Assembly: GCF_012933445.1 (NCBI RefSeq)
Contig: NZ_JABBNC010000044.1
Span: 21,625 to 85,624 of the forward strand
DNA from: Actinoplanes sp. TBRC 11911
GTDB taxonomy: Bacteria; Actinomycetota; Actinomycetes; Mycobacteriales; Micromonosporaceae
Direction of reading: 5' to 3'
Length of the DNA: 64,000 bases
The notes below the pieces were generated by a model. The model did not search any database. It had not been told where the DNA came from and saw nothing but the letters and a program-made list of their open reading frames with translations. The position numbers and the translations under genes were made by a program. Shown one piece after another: positions 1 through 7,707 of this stretch. How positions within the stretch are numbered: the stretch's first letter is position 1; each line of letters opens with the position of its first letter.

Positions 1-377
1 TCGTCACCATGTTCCGGCTGATGCTCAATGTGGACGAAGAGGTCCGCGATCGGGCGATGGGCTTCGCCGCGAAGGCGCTGCCGACGTTCGACTCGGGCAT
101 CCTGGTGGTGGAGAACCACGGCAACGCCGGTTCGCTGCGGCACCTGCGCTCGCGCCGGCACCGCGGCGAACGCTGGTTCGCCGAGCTCTCCCACGAAGAG
201 GTGGAGAAGCTGTTCGCCCGGCACGGCTTCGAGGTGACCGAACGGCGCGGCTTCTCGATGATCACGCCGTCGCTGCACGACCACTCGATCGCCCGGGCGG
301 CCGACGCGGCGCTGCGCCGGCTTCCCGGTGCCAACACGTACGCGGTGAACGTCCTCTACACCGCTCGCCGTGCGTAG
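1..377 (+). CDS. SAM-dependent methyltransferase, C-terminal fragment
   Basis: The frame is open from the left edge, so the start and the SAM-binding half lie outside the window. About 125 residues are visible. They contain the segment GILVVENHGN followed by SLRHLRSR and ELSHEEVEKLFARHGFEV, the pattern at the end of class I methyltransferases, where a strand, a conserved Gly-Asn turn and a helix precede the last strands. The stop codon overlaps the GTG start of the next gene by 8 bases, so the two are probably co-transcribed. Neighbouring glycosyltransferases suggest a sugar or polysaccharide substrate, but this is inference. The methyltransferase call rests on the C-terminal pattern only. 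Confidence 0.6.
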   Translation, partial: VTMFRLMLNVDEEVRDRAMGFAAKALPTFDSGILVVENHGNAGSLRHLRSRRHRGERWFAELSHEEVEKLFARHGFEVTERRGFSMITPSLHDHSIARAADAALRRLPGANTYAVNVLYTARRA

Positions 378-1359
378 GGCCGCTGTCCTGGTGCTGGTTC
401 TCCTTCTCGCCGGGTGCACCATCGGCAAGAAGGAGAAACCGGCCCCCTCGCCGTCCCCCGACCTGACCGCCGCGCCCTCGGCCATCGCCGTCAACCCCGG
501 CCCGTACGCCTCCGGACCGTTCCCGGCCCCGGCCAAGGGCGCCCTGGTCGGCGCGTGGATCAAGCCGGACGAGCTGACCCACGTGGGCCGGCTCGCCGCC
601 GTGGAGAGCCTGCAGGCGGATCTCGGCCGGCGGCTGAGCATCGTGAACACGTACCGGCGCTTCGAGCAGAAGATCGGCACCCCGGCCGACAAGGAGTTCC
701 AGGCGCAGGGCGCGACCCTGATGATCAGCTGGGCCACCGGTGACAACCGGTCCATCCTGGACGGTGAGCACGACAAGCTGATCCGCAAGCAGGCGCGCGC
801 GATCCGCAAGCTGCATCAGCCGGTGCTGCTGCGGATGCGCTGGGAGATGGACCGGCCCAACCTGCGCCCGACCATGTGGTCCGGCGCCGACTACATCGCC
901 GCCTGGAAGTACGTCCGGGAGATCTTCCGGCAGGAGCGCGCCGAGAACGTGTCGTGGGTCTGGTGCCCGACCGCCGAGGGCTTCATGCGGGGCGACGCAC
1001 CGGACTTCTACCCGGGCGACGACCAGGTCGACTGGACCTGCGTGGACGTCTACGCCGGGGAGAAGTTCCAGCCGATCGGCGCGCTGATGGATCCGTTCCT
1101 GCGCTGGGCCGCGCAGCATCCCAAACCGATCGTGGTCGGCGAGTTCGGCGTGGCGAAGGCGTGGGGCTCGGCCGGCCGCGCGGCCTGGTTACGCGACGCG
1201 GCCCGCACGTTCAAGGCGAACCCGCAGATCAAGGCGATCGCCTACTTCGAGTCGGACCCGGACGGCAACGGCCCCACGAAACAGTTCCAGCTCACCGGCG
1301 ACCGGGCCGCGTTCCAGGCGTTCCACCGGATGGTCCGGGACCCGTACTTCAATCCCTGA
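370..1359 (+). CDS. GH26-like glycoside hydrolase lipoprotein
   Basis: A 329-residue exported protein. Residues 1-16 form a lipoprotein signal ending in LLLAGC, so Cys16 should be lipidated and the enzyme held on the outer face of the membrane. The body looks like a beta/alpha barrel of the GH26 (beta-mannanase) group. The general acid/base Glu would be E159 in RMRWEMDRPN and the nucleophile E258 in VVGEFGVAK, both near barrel strand ends as in the family. The start is GTG at 370, overlapping the methyltransferase stop. It probably trims or remodels the polysaccharide made by the surrounding glycosyltransferases. Its 3' end overlaps the convergent VOC gene by 11 bases. Substrate is not readable from sequence. 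Confidence 0.75.
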   Translation: MRRAAVLVLVLLLAGCTIGKKEKPAPSPSPDLTAAPSAIAVNPGPYASGPFPAPAKGALVGAWIKPDELTHVGRLAAVESLQADLGRRLSIVNTYRRFEQKIGTPADKEFQAQGATLMISWATGDNRSILDGEHDKLIRKQARAIRKLHQPVLLRMRWEMDRPNLRPTMWSGADYIAAWKYVREIFRQERAENVSWVWCPTAEGFMRGDAPDFYPGDDQVDWTCVDVYAGEKFQPIGALMDPFLRWAAQHPKPIVVGEFGVAKAWGSAGRAAWLRDAARTFKANPQIKAIAYFESDPDGNGPTKQFQLTGDRAAFQAFHRMVRDPYFNP

Positions 1360-1723
1360 GCTTCTCCAGGAACTCGAGCCGGTTGCCGTGGTCGTCCCGC
1401 GAGTAGAGCCGCCGGTGGCCCGGGAAGTGCGGATCCCACTGAACGAGCCGCCCGGCTTTCTCGAGCACCCCGGCAAGACCTTCCAGATCATCGACCAGTA
1501 CGCCGGGATGAGCGCGCGCCGCGGCGTGGAACTCGGGCACGGGAGCTAAATGCACCTCCCAGTCCCCGCCCCGGAACCAGCACCCGCCGCGCGCCGCCAG
1601 CGCCGGCGGCTTGACCAGCTCGGTCATGCCCAGGACCCGGCCGTAGTAGCCGCGCGCGACGTCCTCGCCACCAACGGGAATCACGATCTGAACGTGGTGC
1701 AGCCCCGCAAACGCAAACCCCAT
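1349..1723 (-). CDS. VOC/glyoxalase-family protein
   Basis: A 124-residue single-module vicinal-oxygen-chelate protein. It opens with FAGLHHVQIVIP, has GYYGRVLGM where the family places the helix after the first strand, and ends with LYSRDDHGNRLEFLE, the usual metal-ligand strand with Asn-Arg-Leu-Glu. His9/His10 and the final Glu are candidate metal ligands. Members include glyoxalases, dioxygenases and antibiotic-resistance proteins, and nothing here picks out one activity. It is convergent with, and overlaps, the glycoside hydrolase gene. Confidence 0.75.
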   Translation of the reverse strand: MGFAFAGLHHVQIVIPVGGEDVARGYYGRVLGMTELVKPPALAARGGCWFRGGDWEVHLAPVPEFHAAARAHPGVLVDDLEGLAGVLEKAGRLVQWDPHFPGHRRLYSRDDHGNRLEFLEKLRD

Positions 1724-1790
1724 CCCCCCTTCCTACCGTACGCCCGTACGGTTTGTCACCGGCGGGCGTCTTGTCGCGCGAGGCCAACTC

Positions 1791-1885
1791 CTGTGTTGCA
1801 CGCATGGGCAGCTGTGTGGCACGAATGAGTTCCTGTGTGGCACGAATGAGGTTCTGTGTGGCACGAATGAGGTTCTGTGTGGCAT
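1791..1885. repeat. 21-bp tandem direct repeat, about 4.5 copies
   Basis: Units begin at 1791, 1812, 1833 and 1854, with a partial unit at 1875. The core is CTGTGTGGCACGAATGAG plus three variable bases. The units starting at 1833 and 1854 are identical, the one at 1812 differs in its last bases and the one at 1791 is the most diverged. The array lies between the VOC gene start and the 3' end of the WecG-type gene. Period 21 keeps one frame open across it, but no homology or ribosome-binding site supports translation. Confidence 0.85.
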
Positions 1886-1889
1886 CCGG

Positions 1890-2684
1890 CTATTTGGACC
1901 TGGCTCGCTGGGACGGGGCCTGGGCCAGCAAGCGCAAGGCGTACGGGGCGTCGTGGCGTAGGTAGCGGCCGGCCAGGCGCTTCGGCTCGGTGCCCAGGCG
2001 GTGGGCCCACTCCAGGCCGGTGCGCTGCATCCACCTCGGGGCCCGGCCGATGTCGCCGGCCACGAAGTTGACCGCCGCGCCGCAGCCGAGGAACCAGCTT
2101 GCCGGCAACTCGGGGCGGATCTCGCTGATCACCTTCTCCTGCTTGAGGAAGCCGAGCCCGACGAAGACCATGTCCGGTTCCGCCTCGACGACCTTCGCGC
2201 ACATGTCCACGTACGCGTCGTTGTCGCTCTCGAAGCCGAACTCGGGGCAGAACGTGCCCGCCACGCGCAGGCCCGGGAAGGCGGCGGCGAGCCGGTCCGC
2301 GGCCCGGGTCGCGCCGTCGGTGTCGCCCTCCGCGGCCGGTGCGCCGCCGATCACGTAGATCGAGCGCCGGTCCCGGCCCAGCCCCGCGGACAGCGACCAG
2401 ATCAGGCTGCTGCCCGCCACCCGCTCCGGCAGCGGCGTCCCGCTGAGCCGGCTCGCCCACACCAGCGGCATACCGTCGGCCACGATCAGGTCGGCCTCGC
2501 CGAGCAGGCGGCGTACGTCCTCGTTGGTCCGCGCGAGGCGCATGACGTCGATGTTCGGGGTGAGGATGCGCCCGCCCCGGCCGCGCGCGAGCGCGTCGCG
2601 CACGACGGCCACCACCTCCTCCTCGGTGATCCGGTCGAACCCGGTCCCGTCCAGATCGACCCGGTCGAACGCCTCGATGGTCAC
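1890..2684 (-). CDS. WecG/TagA/CpsF-family glycosyltransferase (GT26)
   Basis: A 264-residue enzyme of the family that adds N-acetylmannosamine or related sugars to a lipid-linked acceptor at the inner membrane face. Visible family blocks are ILTPNIDVMRLAR near residue 40, ADLIVADGMPLVWASRL near 65 (catalytic-region Asp), IYVIGGAP near 105 and FVGLGFLKQEKVI near 170. I place the start at the GTG at 2684 because GAGGAGG sits 7 bases upstream. An upstream ATG is possible but would run through the intergenic inverted repeat. It is divergent from the sulfotransferase gene and probably belongs to the same polysaccharide cluster. Confidence 0.85.
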   Translation of the reverse strand: MTIEAFDRVDLDGTGFDRITEEEVVAVVRDALARGRGGRILTPNIDVMRLARTNEDVRRLLGEADLIVADGMPLVWASRLSGTPLPERVAGSSLIWSLSAGLGRDRRSIYVIGGAPAAEGDTDGATRAADRLAAAFPGLRVAGTFCPEFGFESDNDAYVDMCAKVVEAEPDMVFVGLGFLKQEKVISEIRPELPASWFLGCGAAVNFVAGDIGRAPRWMQRTGLEWAHRLGTEPKRLAGRYLRHDAPYALRLLAQAPSQRARSK

Positions 2685-2701
2685 CCAACGCCTCCTCGGT
2701 A

Positions 2702-2733
2702 CTTCGCTCGTTATAGGAGCGAAACGAGCGAAG
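2702..2733. promoter_or_regulatory. perfect 11-bp inverted repeat between divergent genes
   Basis: CTTCGCTCGTT at 2702-2712 is matched exactly by AACGAGCGAAG at 2723-2733 around a 10-base spacer. The element occupies most of the 59-bp gap between the WecG-type gene and the sulfotransferase gene. It is suited to an operator acting on both promoters, or to a hairpin in one leader. Function is inferred from position. Confidence 0.6.
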
Positions 2734-2743
2734 GTGGGCCAAA

Positions 2744-3676
2744 GTGGCACGGGTGCTATTTTTGGGTGGATTGGGACGAAGCGGAACCACGCTCGTCGAA
2801 CGTCTGCTCGGCGAACTCCCGGGTGTCTGCGCCCTCGGTGAAGTCGTCCACCTGTGGCAGCGCGACCTGCGCGACGACGAGCGCTGCGGTTGCGGGGCGC
2901 GCTTCTCCGCATGCTCGTTCTGGCAGCGCGTCGGGGAGCTGGCGTTCGGCGGATGGCACAACGTGGACGTCGAGCGGGTGCACGCGCTGCGCGACGCGGT
3001 GGAGCGCACCCGGCACATTCCTCGGCTGGCCACCGCCGTCGAGGCGCCGGACGAGGTACATGAGTACGCCACGTACTATTCCCGGATTTATGCGGCGGCG
3101 GCCGCTATTTCGGGCTCGTCGGTCGTGGTCGATTCGTCCAAGCATTCCGCGCTCGCCCACGTGCTCCGCTGGGCCGGCGACATCGACCTGCGCGTGGTGC
3201 ACGTCGTACGGGACGCCCGCGGCGTGGCGTACTCGTGGACCAAGACGGTGGCGCGGCCGGAGAGCGACGGCGCCGACGAGATGACGCGCTACTCGCCGGG
3301 CCGCTCGGCTCTGCTGTGGAACGCGCACAACGCCGCGTTCGGCCTGCTCGCCCGCCGGGGCGTGGCGGTGCACCGGATCCGCTACGAGGAGTTCCTCGCC
3401 GACCCGCGCGGCGCGCTCGTCGACATCGCCACCTTCGCCGGCCTGACGCCGACCGCGGACGATCTCTCGTTCGTCTCGGACGGCCACGCCGAGCTGCGGA
3501 CCGGGCACAGCGCCGCCGGGAACCCGATGCGCTTCACCGTCGGCCGCCTGGCGCTGCGCCGCGACGACGCGTGGATCCGCCAGCTCCCGCCCAAGCAGCG
3601 GCGACTGGTCGGCGCGGTGTGCGCCCCGATGCTGCGCGCGTATGGATACCCGCTTGCTGGAAAGGACCTGAGATGA
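2744..3676 (+). CDS. sulfotransferase-family protein
   Basis: A 310-residue protein with the PAPS-binding P-loop GLGRSGTTLVERLL at about residues 9-22 and a second nucleotide-contact block LRVVHVVRDARGVAYSW near 145-165, the 3'-phosphate site of PAPS sulfotransferases. Such enzymes move sulfate from PAPS to a hydroxyl, here probably on a carbohydrate given the adjacent glycosyltransferases. The GTG start at 2744 follows the intergenic inverted repeat. The stop overlaps the next gene's ATG as ATGA, so the pair is translationally coupled. Two short Cys-containing stretches (ERCGCGARFSACSFW) near residue 50 may form a disulfide or metal site. Confidence 0.8.
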   Translation: MARVLFLGGLGRSGTTLVERLLGELPGVCALGEVVHLWQRDLRDDERCGCGARFSACSFWQRVGELAFGGWHNVDVERVHALRDAVERTRHIPRLATAVEAPDEVHEYATYYSRIYAAAAAISGSSVVVDSSKHSALAHVLRWAGDIDLRVVHVVRDARGVAYSWTKTVARPESDGADEMTRYSPGRSALLWNAHNAAFGLLARRGVAVHRIRYEEFLADPRGALVDIATFAGLTPTADDLSFVSDGHAELRTGHSAAGNPMRFTVGRLALRRDDAWIRQLPPKQRRLVGAVCAPMLRAYGYPLAGKDLR

Positions 3677-4587
3677 ACTGGCCATCCGTGGGCGTCGTGA
3701 TCCCCACCCGGAACCGGCCCGAACTGGTCCGCAAGGCGATCGCCGGGGTCCGCGAACAGCGCTATCCCGGCGACGTCAAAATCCTGGTGGTCTACGACCA
3801 GACCGAACCCGACTACCTGCTCGCGTCCACCGAGGGCGTCCAGGTGCTGGTGCTGACCAACTGGCGTACGTCCGGTCTGGCCGGCGCCCGCAACACCGGC
3901 ATCCTGGCCCTGGACACCGAGTACGTCGCGTTCTGCGACGACGACGACCGCTGGCACCCGGACAAGCTGCGCCGCCAGGTCGCGGCGCTGCTCGCCGAAC
4001 CCGACTCGGAGTTCGCCACGTGTGCGATCGAGGTGGAGTTCGAGGGCAAGTGCACGCCGCGCCTCGCCGGGCACAGCCGGGTGACGATCGACGAGCTGGC
4101 CCGGTCCCGGATGGCGATGCTGCACTCGTCGACGTTCCTGATTCGGCGCGAGGCGCTGGTCGCCGAGGCGATCGGCCTGGTCGCCGAGGACGCGCCGGGC
4201 AGCCAGAACGAGGACTGGGACCTGTTGCTGCGGGCCGCGCGCCGAGCCCCGATCGTGCACCTGGACGAGCCGCTGGTACGGGTGTTGTGGGGCCGCACCT
4301 CGCACTACGCCTACGAGTACGCGACGAAGATCTCCTCGCTGCGCTGGATGATGCAACGGCACCCCGAGATCAGCGGATGCCGGCCGGGCGCCGCGCGGGT
4401 CTACGGGCAGCTTGCCTGCTGGTCGGCCGCGACCGGGAACCGCAGCCAGGCCTGGCAGTTCAGCAAGGAGGCGGTGCGGGCCAACTGGCGCGAGCCGCGG
4501 ACCGCGATCGCGCTGGCCGCCATGACCGGCGCGGTAAAGGTGGAAAACGTCCTGTCCGCGCTGCACAAACGGGGGCGGGGAATCTAA
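3673..4587 (+). CDS. family 2 glycosyltransferase
   Basis: A 304-residue GT-A enzyme. It begins VGVVIPTRNRPELVRKAI, the usual nucleotide-sugar-binding start, carries an acidic metal site FCDDDDRW at residues 87-94 (DXD type) and an EDWDLLLRA block near 180, where GT2 enzymes place the catalytic base. No membrane segment is evident. The ATG is chosen because it overlaps the sulfotransferase stop as ATGA. It likely transfers a sugar in the same polysaccharide pathway. Donor and acceptor are not deducible. Confidence 0.85.
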   Translation: MNWPSVGVVIPTRNRPELVRKAIAGVREQRYPGDVKILVVYDQTEPDYLLASTEGVQVLVLTNWRTSGLAGARNTGILALDTEYVAFCDDDDRWHPDKLRRQVAALLAEPDSEFATCAIEVEFEGKCTPRLAGHSRVTIDELARSRMAMLHSSTFLIRREALVAEAIGLVAEDAPGSQNEDWDLLLRAARRAPIVHLDEPLVRVLWGRTSHYAYEYATKISSLRWMMQRHPEISGCRPGAARVYGQLACWSAATGNRSQAWQFSKEAVRANWREPRTAIALAAMTGAVKVENVLSALHKRGRGI

Positions 4588-4596
4588 CGCACCCAA

Positions 4597-4625
4597 TTGT
4601 TCACATCCGGTTCACAGGGTAGTGT
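4597..4625 (+). promoter_or_regulatory. sigma-70-type promoter for the DeoR gene
   Basis: TTGTTC at 4597-4602 and TAGTGT at 4620-4625 are separated by 17 bases, the standard spacing for the principal actinobacterial sigma factor. Two GTTCACA copies lie in and beside the -35 region and could be an operator. The first codon of the regulator is about 45 bases downstream of the -10. Confidence 0.5.
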
Positions 4626-4669
4626 TCGGCTGTGTTCGAAATAGTGCGGTTCTCCCCCAGGGCTCACTG

Positions 4670-5446
4670 ATGCTGGCTCAGCAGCGCCAGGCCGCGATCC
4701 TCGACCGCGTCCGCGCCGCCGGCGGGGTGCGCGTCAGCGAGCTCGCCGCCGAATACGGCGTGTCCGACATGACGATCCGCCGCGACCTCGAGGCCCTCGC
4801 CGACCGCGGCCTGCTGGCGAAGGTACACGGCGGGGCGACCACGGTCAGCCCCGGTTCGGCGCACGAGCCGGGCTTCGAGGCGAAATCCGTGCGCCAGCGC
4901 GACGAGAAGGCGGCGATCGTCCTGCGCGCCGCTGCGATGGTGTCGCCCGGCGACGCGGTCGCGCTCTCCGCCGGCACCACCACCGCCGCGCTGGCCCAGC
5001 GTCTCGTCGACATGCCCTCGCTGACCGTGGTGACCAATTCGATCCCGGTCGCCGACATCTTCTACCGGGCCGGCCGTCCGGATCAGACGGTGGTGCTGAC
5101 CGGCGGCGTGCGGACGCCCTCGGACGCCCTGGTCGGCCCGGTCGCCGTCAACGCGGTCGCCAAGCTGCACCTGGACATCCTTTTCCTGGGCGTGCACGGG
5201 ATGAGCGAGCGGGCCGGCTACACCACGCCCAACCTGATGGAGGCCGACGTCAACCGCGCGCTCGTGGAGGCCGCGGAACGTCTCGTGGTGCTCGCCGACC
5301 ACACCAAATGGGGAACGGTCGGCATCTCCTCGATCGTCCCGCTCGACCGCGCCGACGTGCTCATCACCGACGACGGCCTGGATGCCGAGGCCCGCGACAT
5401 CCTCGAGGAAGCGGTGAAGGACCTCGTCGTAGTCAGCGCCGTCTGA
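4670..5446 (+). CDS. DeoR-family transcriptional regulator
   Basis: A 258-residue repressor-type protein. Residues 1-57 form a winged helix-turn-helix with VRVSELAAEYGVSDMTIRRD, the DeoR signature, and the C-terminal sensor domain contains LSAGTTTAALAQRL and the LGVHGMS block that bind phosphosugars in this family. ATG 4670 is preferred to an upstream in-frame GTG because homologues begin at MLAQQRQ. The neighbours do not include a clear sugar catabolic operon, so the target is unknown. A promoter lies just upstream. Confidence 0.9.
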   Translation: MLAQQRQAAILDRVRAAGGVRVSELAAEYGVSDMTIRRDLEALADRGLLAKVHGGATTVSPGSAHEPGFEAKSVRQRDEKAAIVLRAAAMVSPGDAVALSAGTTTAALAQRLVDMPSLTVVTNSIPVADIFYRAGRPDQTVVLTGGVRTPSDALVGPVAVNAVAKLHLDILFLGVHGMSERAGYTTPNLMEADVNRALVEAAERLVVLADHTKWGTVGISSIVPLDRADVLITDDGLDAEARDILEEAVKDLVVVSAV

Positions 5447-5465
5447 GATTCGGTAACTTCTCCGC

Positions 5466-6002
5466 ATGAGCGGCTTCGCGTGGTCCAACATGTTCGTCTC
5501 GCCCGAGGAGGATCCGCGCACCGAGGGCGGGTTCACCGGTGAGCGCGACACCCTGGTCAACTACCTGCGCGACCAGCGCCTGACGCTGGAACTGAAGTGC
5601 GCCGACCTGGACGCGGAGCAGCTGGCGGCGCGTGCCGTCGAGCCCTCCAAGTTGTCCCTGCTCGGCCTGGTGCGGCACATGGCGGACGTGGAGCAGATCT
5701 GGTTCCGGGTCCGGATGGCGGGCTTCGAGGCGCCGCCCCGCTATTGGACAGAGGCGAACAAGGACGCCGACTTCGACGGCGCCGTCGCCGACCCGGAGGT
5801 CGTCAAGGAGGCGTTCGCGTCCTGGCGCAACGAGATCGCTTTCGCCGAGGACTATGTGGACTCGGTCGACGACCTGGGCCACACCGGGGCCTCTGGTGGC
5901 GCGCTGCGCGAGGTGATGATCCACATGATCGAGGAGTACGCCCGGCACAACGGCCACGCCGACCTGCTGCGCGAACGCATCGACGGGCGCATCGGGCAGT
6001 AA
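5466..6002 (+). CDS. DinB/DUF664-family protein
   Basis: A 178-residue four-helix-bundle protein of the DinB/YfiT superfamily. The candidate metal triad is the His of LVRHMADVEQIWF together with two His of MIHMIEEYARHNGHADLLRE, which fits the H-x(n)-H-x3-H pattern. In actinobacteria this superfamily includes mycothiol-dependent transferases and many uncharacterised proteins. It follows the DeoR gene by 19 bases on the same strand and may be co-transcribed. A strong hairpin lies directly after the stop. Confidence 0.75.
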   Translation: MSGFAWSNMFVSPEEDPRTEGGFTGERDTLVNYLRDQRLTLELKCADLDAEQLAARAVEPSKLSLLGLVRHMADVEQIWFRVRMAGFEAPPRYWTEANKDADFDGAVADPEVVKEAFASWRNEIAFAEDYVDSVDDLGHTGASGGALREVMIHMIEEYARHNGHADLLRERIDGRIGQ

Positions 6003-6014
6003 CCGGCGAGAGGG

Positions 6015-6042
6015 GCGGGGGGCCCGGGACAAGGCCCCCCGC
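6015..6042 (+). terminator. GC-rich hairpin after the DinB-like gene
   Basis: A perfect 10-bp stem, GCGGGGGGCC at 6015-6024 against GGCCCCCCGC at 6033-6042, with an 8-base loop, starts 13 bases after the stop codon. There is no U-run, as is common for actinobacterial terminators. Confidence 0.6.
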
Positions 6043-6332
6043 AGGGGAAGGGACGGCGAGCGCGGCGGCGCCCACTGGCCGCGCGCGGTGACAAGGAGAA
6101 CCGGGCGGCGCCCGGGACAAGGCAGCCTGCTCGGCGGGCGACTCCTCGACGTCGCGACCGTCATCCGTTCTGCCATGAAAAACGACCCCCGTACCCGCCG
6201 GTTACGGAGGTAAACATGCGATTTGCCGCATGGCCCGGACGGGTGATGGTCCAATCCGGACGGTCAGACGACGAAGATCTGTCTGGTCGTCACCGGGGAC
6301 CAAGCGCAGGCCGCTATGACCACAAACACGAA
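6043..6332. other. non-coding stretch between DinB-like gene and icd
   Basis: No gene is supported here. The sequence holds GC-rich low-complexity DNA. A 14-base direct repeat, GCCCGGGACAAGGC, occurs at 6110-6123 and also at 6022-6035 within the preceding hairpin. Short open frames in the stretch have no convincing start or family resemblance. Confidence 0.6.
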
Positions 6333-6372
6333 GATCCCACCTTTTACGCCACGCCGCGCAAAAGGTGGGATC
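6333..6372 (-). terminator. icd terminator hairpin
   Basis: GATCCCACCTTTT at 6333-6345 pairs exactly with AAAAGGTGGGATC at 6360-6372, giving a 13-bp stem with a 14-base loop, 7 bases beyond the icd stop. The symmetric A/T core at the loop end suits termination in either direction. Confidence 0.75.
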
Positions 6373-6379
6373 CCGGAAA

Positions 6380-7594
6380 TCAGGCGAACTTGCGCGCCAG
6401 GTTCTCGTCCAGCGCGTTCATGAACTCGTCAGTGGTCAGCCACGGCGCGTCCTTCGAGATCAGCAGCGCCAGGTCCTTGGTCATCTGACCGGCCTCGACG
6501 GTCTCGACGCAGACCTTTTCGAGCGTCTCGGCGAACTCGGTCACCGCGGGGGTCCCGTCGAGGACGCCGCGGTGCTTGAGGCCGCCGGTCCAGGCGAAGA
6601 TCGAGGCGATCGGGTTGGTCGAGGTCTTCTCGCCCTTCTGCCACTGCCGGTAGTGCCGGGTGACGGTGCCGTGCGCGGCCTCGGCCTCGACGGTCTTGCC
6701 GTCCGGGGTCATCAGCACGCTGGTCATCAGGCCCAGCGAGCCGAAGCCCTGCGCGACCGTGTCCGACTGCACGTCACCGTCGTAGTTCTTGCAGGCCCAG
6801 ACGTACCCGCCGTCCCACTTGAGCGCGGCCGCGACCATGTCGTCGATGAGCCGGTGCTCGTAGGTCAGCCCCGCGTCCCGGAAAGCGTCGGCGAACTCGG
6901 TCTCAAAGATCTCCGCGAAAAGATCTTTAAACCTTCCGTCGTACGCCTTGAGGATCGTGTTCTTCGTCGACAGGTACACCGGGTAGTTCCGCGCGAGCCC
7001 GTACCGGAACGAGGCGCGCGCGAAGTCCCGGATCGAGTCGTCGTAGTTGTACATACCCATGCCGACGCCGCCGGCCGGGAAGTCGGCCACGTGGAACTCG
7101 ATCGGCGCCGAGCCGTCCTCCGGCGTGAAGGTCATGGTGAACTTGCCGGCGCTCGGCGCGACGAAGTCGGTCGCCTTGTACTGATCGCCGTGCGCGTGCC
7201 GGCCGATGATGATCGGCTTGGTCCAGCCCGGGACGAGCCGCGGCACGTTCTCCATGATGATCGGCTCACGGAAGACGACGCCGCCGAGAATGTTCCGGAT
7301 CGTCCCGTTCGGCGAGCGCCACATCTTCTTGAGCCCGAACTCCTGGACGCGCGCCTCGTCCGGGGTGATCGTGGCGCACTTGACACCCACGCCGTGCCGC
7401 TTGATGGCGTTGGCCGCGTCGATCGTCACCTGGTCGTCAGTCTCGTCGCGGTGCTGGATCGACAGGTCGTAGTACTCGAGCGGGACGTCGAGGTAGGGCA
7501 GGATCAACTGCTCCCGGATCTGCTTCCAGATGATCCGGGTCATCTCGTCGCCGTCGAGCTCCACGACCGGGTTCGTGACCTTGATTTTCGCCAT
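6380..7594 (-). CDS. icd: NADP-dependent isocitrate dehydrogenase
   Basis: A 404-residue, homodimer-type isocitrate dehydrogenase, which oxidatively decarboxylates isocitrate to 2-oxoglutarate with NADP+ in the TCA cycle. Family landmarks are VELDGDEMTRIIW at the N-terminus, KCATITPDEARVQEF near 75, MWRSPNGTIRNILGGVVFREPI near 95-115 (isocitrate-phosphate loop and Arg residues), MVAAALKWDGGYVWACKNYDGDVQSD near 255-280 (metal-binding Asp residues) and HGTVTRHYRQWQKG near 315. Length matches the eukaryotic-like class used by many actinobacteria. The start follows CTGGAGAGGAG. An 18-bp near-palindrome lies upstream and a strong terminator downstream, so it is probably transcribed alone. Confidence 0.97.
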   Translation of the reverse strand: MAKIKVTNPVVELDGDEMTRIIWKQIREQLILPYLDVPLEYYDLSIQHRDETDDQVTIDAANAIKRHGVGVKCATITPDEARVQEFGLKKMWRSPNGTIRNILGGVVFREPIIMENVPRLVPGWTKPIIIGRHAHGDQYKATDFVAPSAGKFTMTFTPEDGSAPIEFHVADFPAGGVGMGMYNYDDSIRDFARASFRYGLARNYPVYLSTKNTILKAYDGRFKDLFAEIFETEFADAFRDAGLTYEHRLIDDMVAAALKWDGGYVWACKNYDGDVQSDTVAQGFGSLGLMTSVLMTPDGKTVEAEAAHGTVTRHYRQWQKGEKTSTNPIASIFAWTGGLKHRGVLDGTPAVTEFAETLEKVCVETVEAGQMTKDLALLISKDAPWLTTDEFMNALDENLARKFA

Positions 7595-7628
7595 CGGCCG
7601 GCGCTCCTCTCCAGAAACCCACGCTTTA

Positions 7629-7646
7629 GCAGTACGAGCGTACTGC
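7629..7646. promoter_or_regulatory. 18-bp near-palindrome upstream of icd
   Basis: GCAGTACG and CGTACTGC flank a two-base centre, about 35 bases upstream of the icd start. The size and symmetry fit a dimeric repressor or activator site. The binding protein is not identifiable. Confidence 0.45.
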
Positions 7647-7707
7647 AGGGGCTTGAAGATCGACTTTCGCCCCCGTTCTCTTCATCGCCGCCGGTCGTTG
7701 CGCCGCC

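Noticed and set aside
1753..1965. Possible small protein with repeated SCVARM/FCVARM units across the 21-bp repeat
   Set aside because: The frame is open only because the period is a multiple of three. It has no start context and runs into the WecG-type gene antisense.
2756..3685. Long minus-strand open frame opposite the sulfotransferase
   Set aside because: It is the mirror of a clear P-loop sulfotransferase gene. Its translation is Arg/Ala/Gly/His-rich with no domain.
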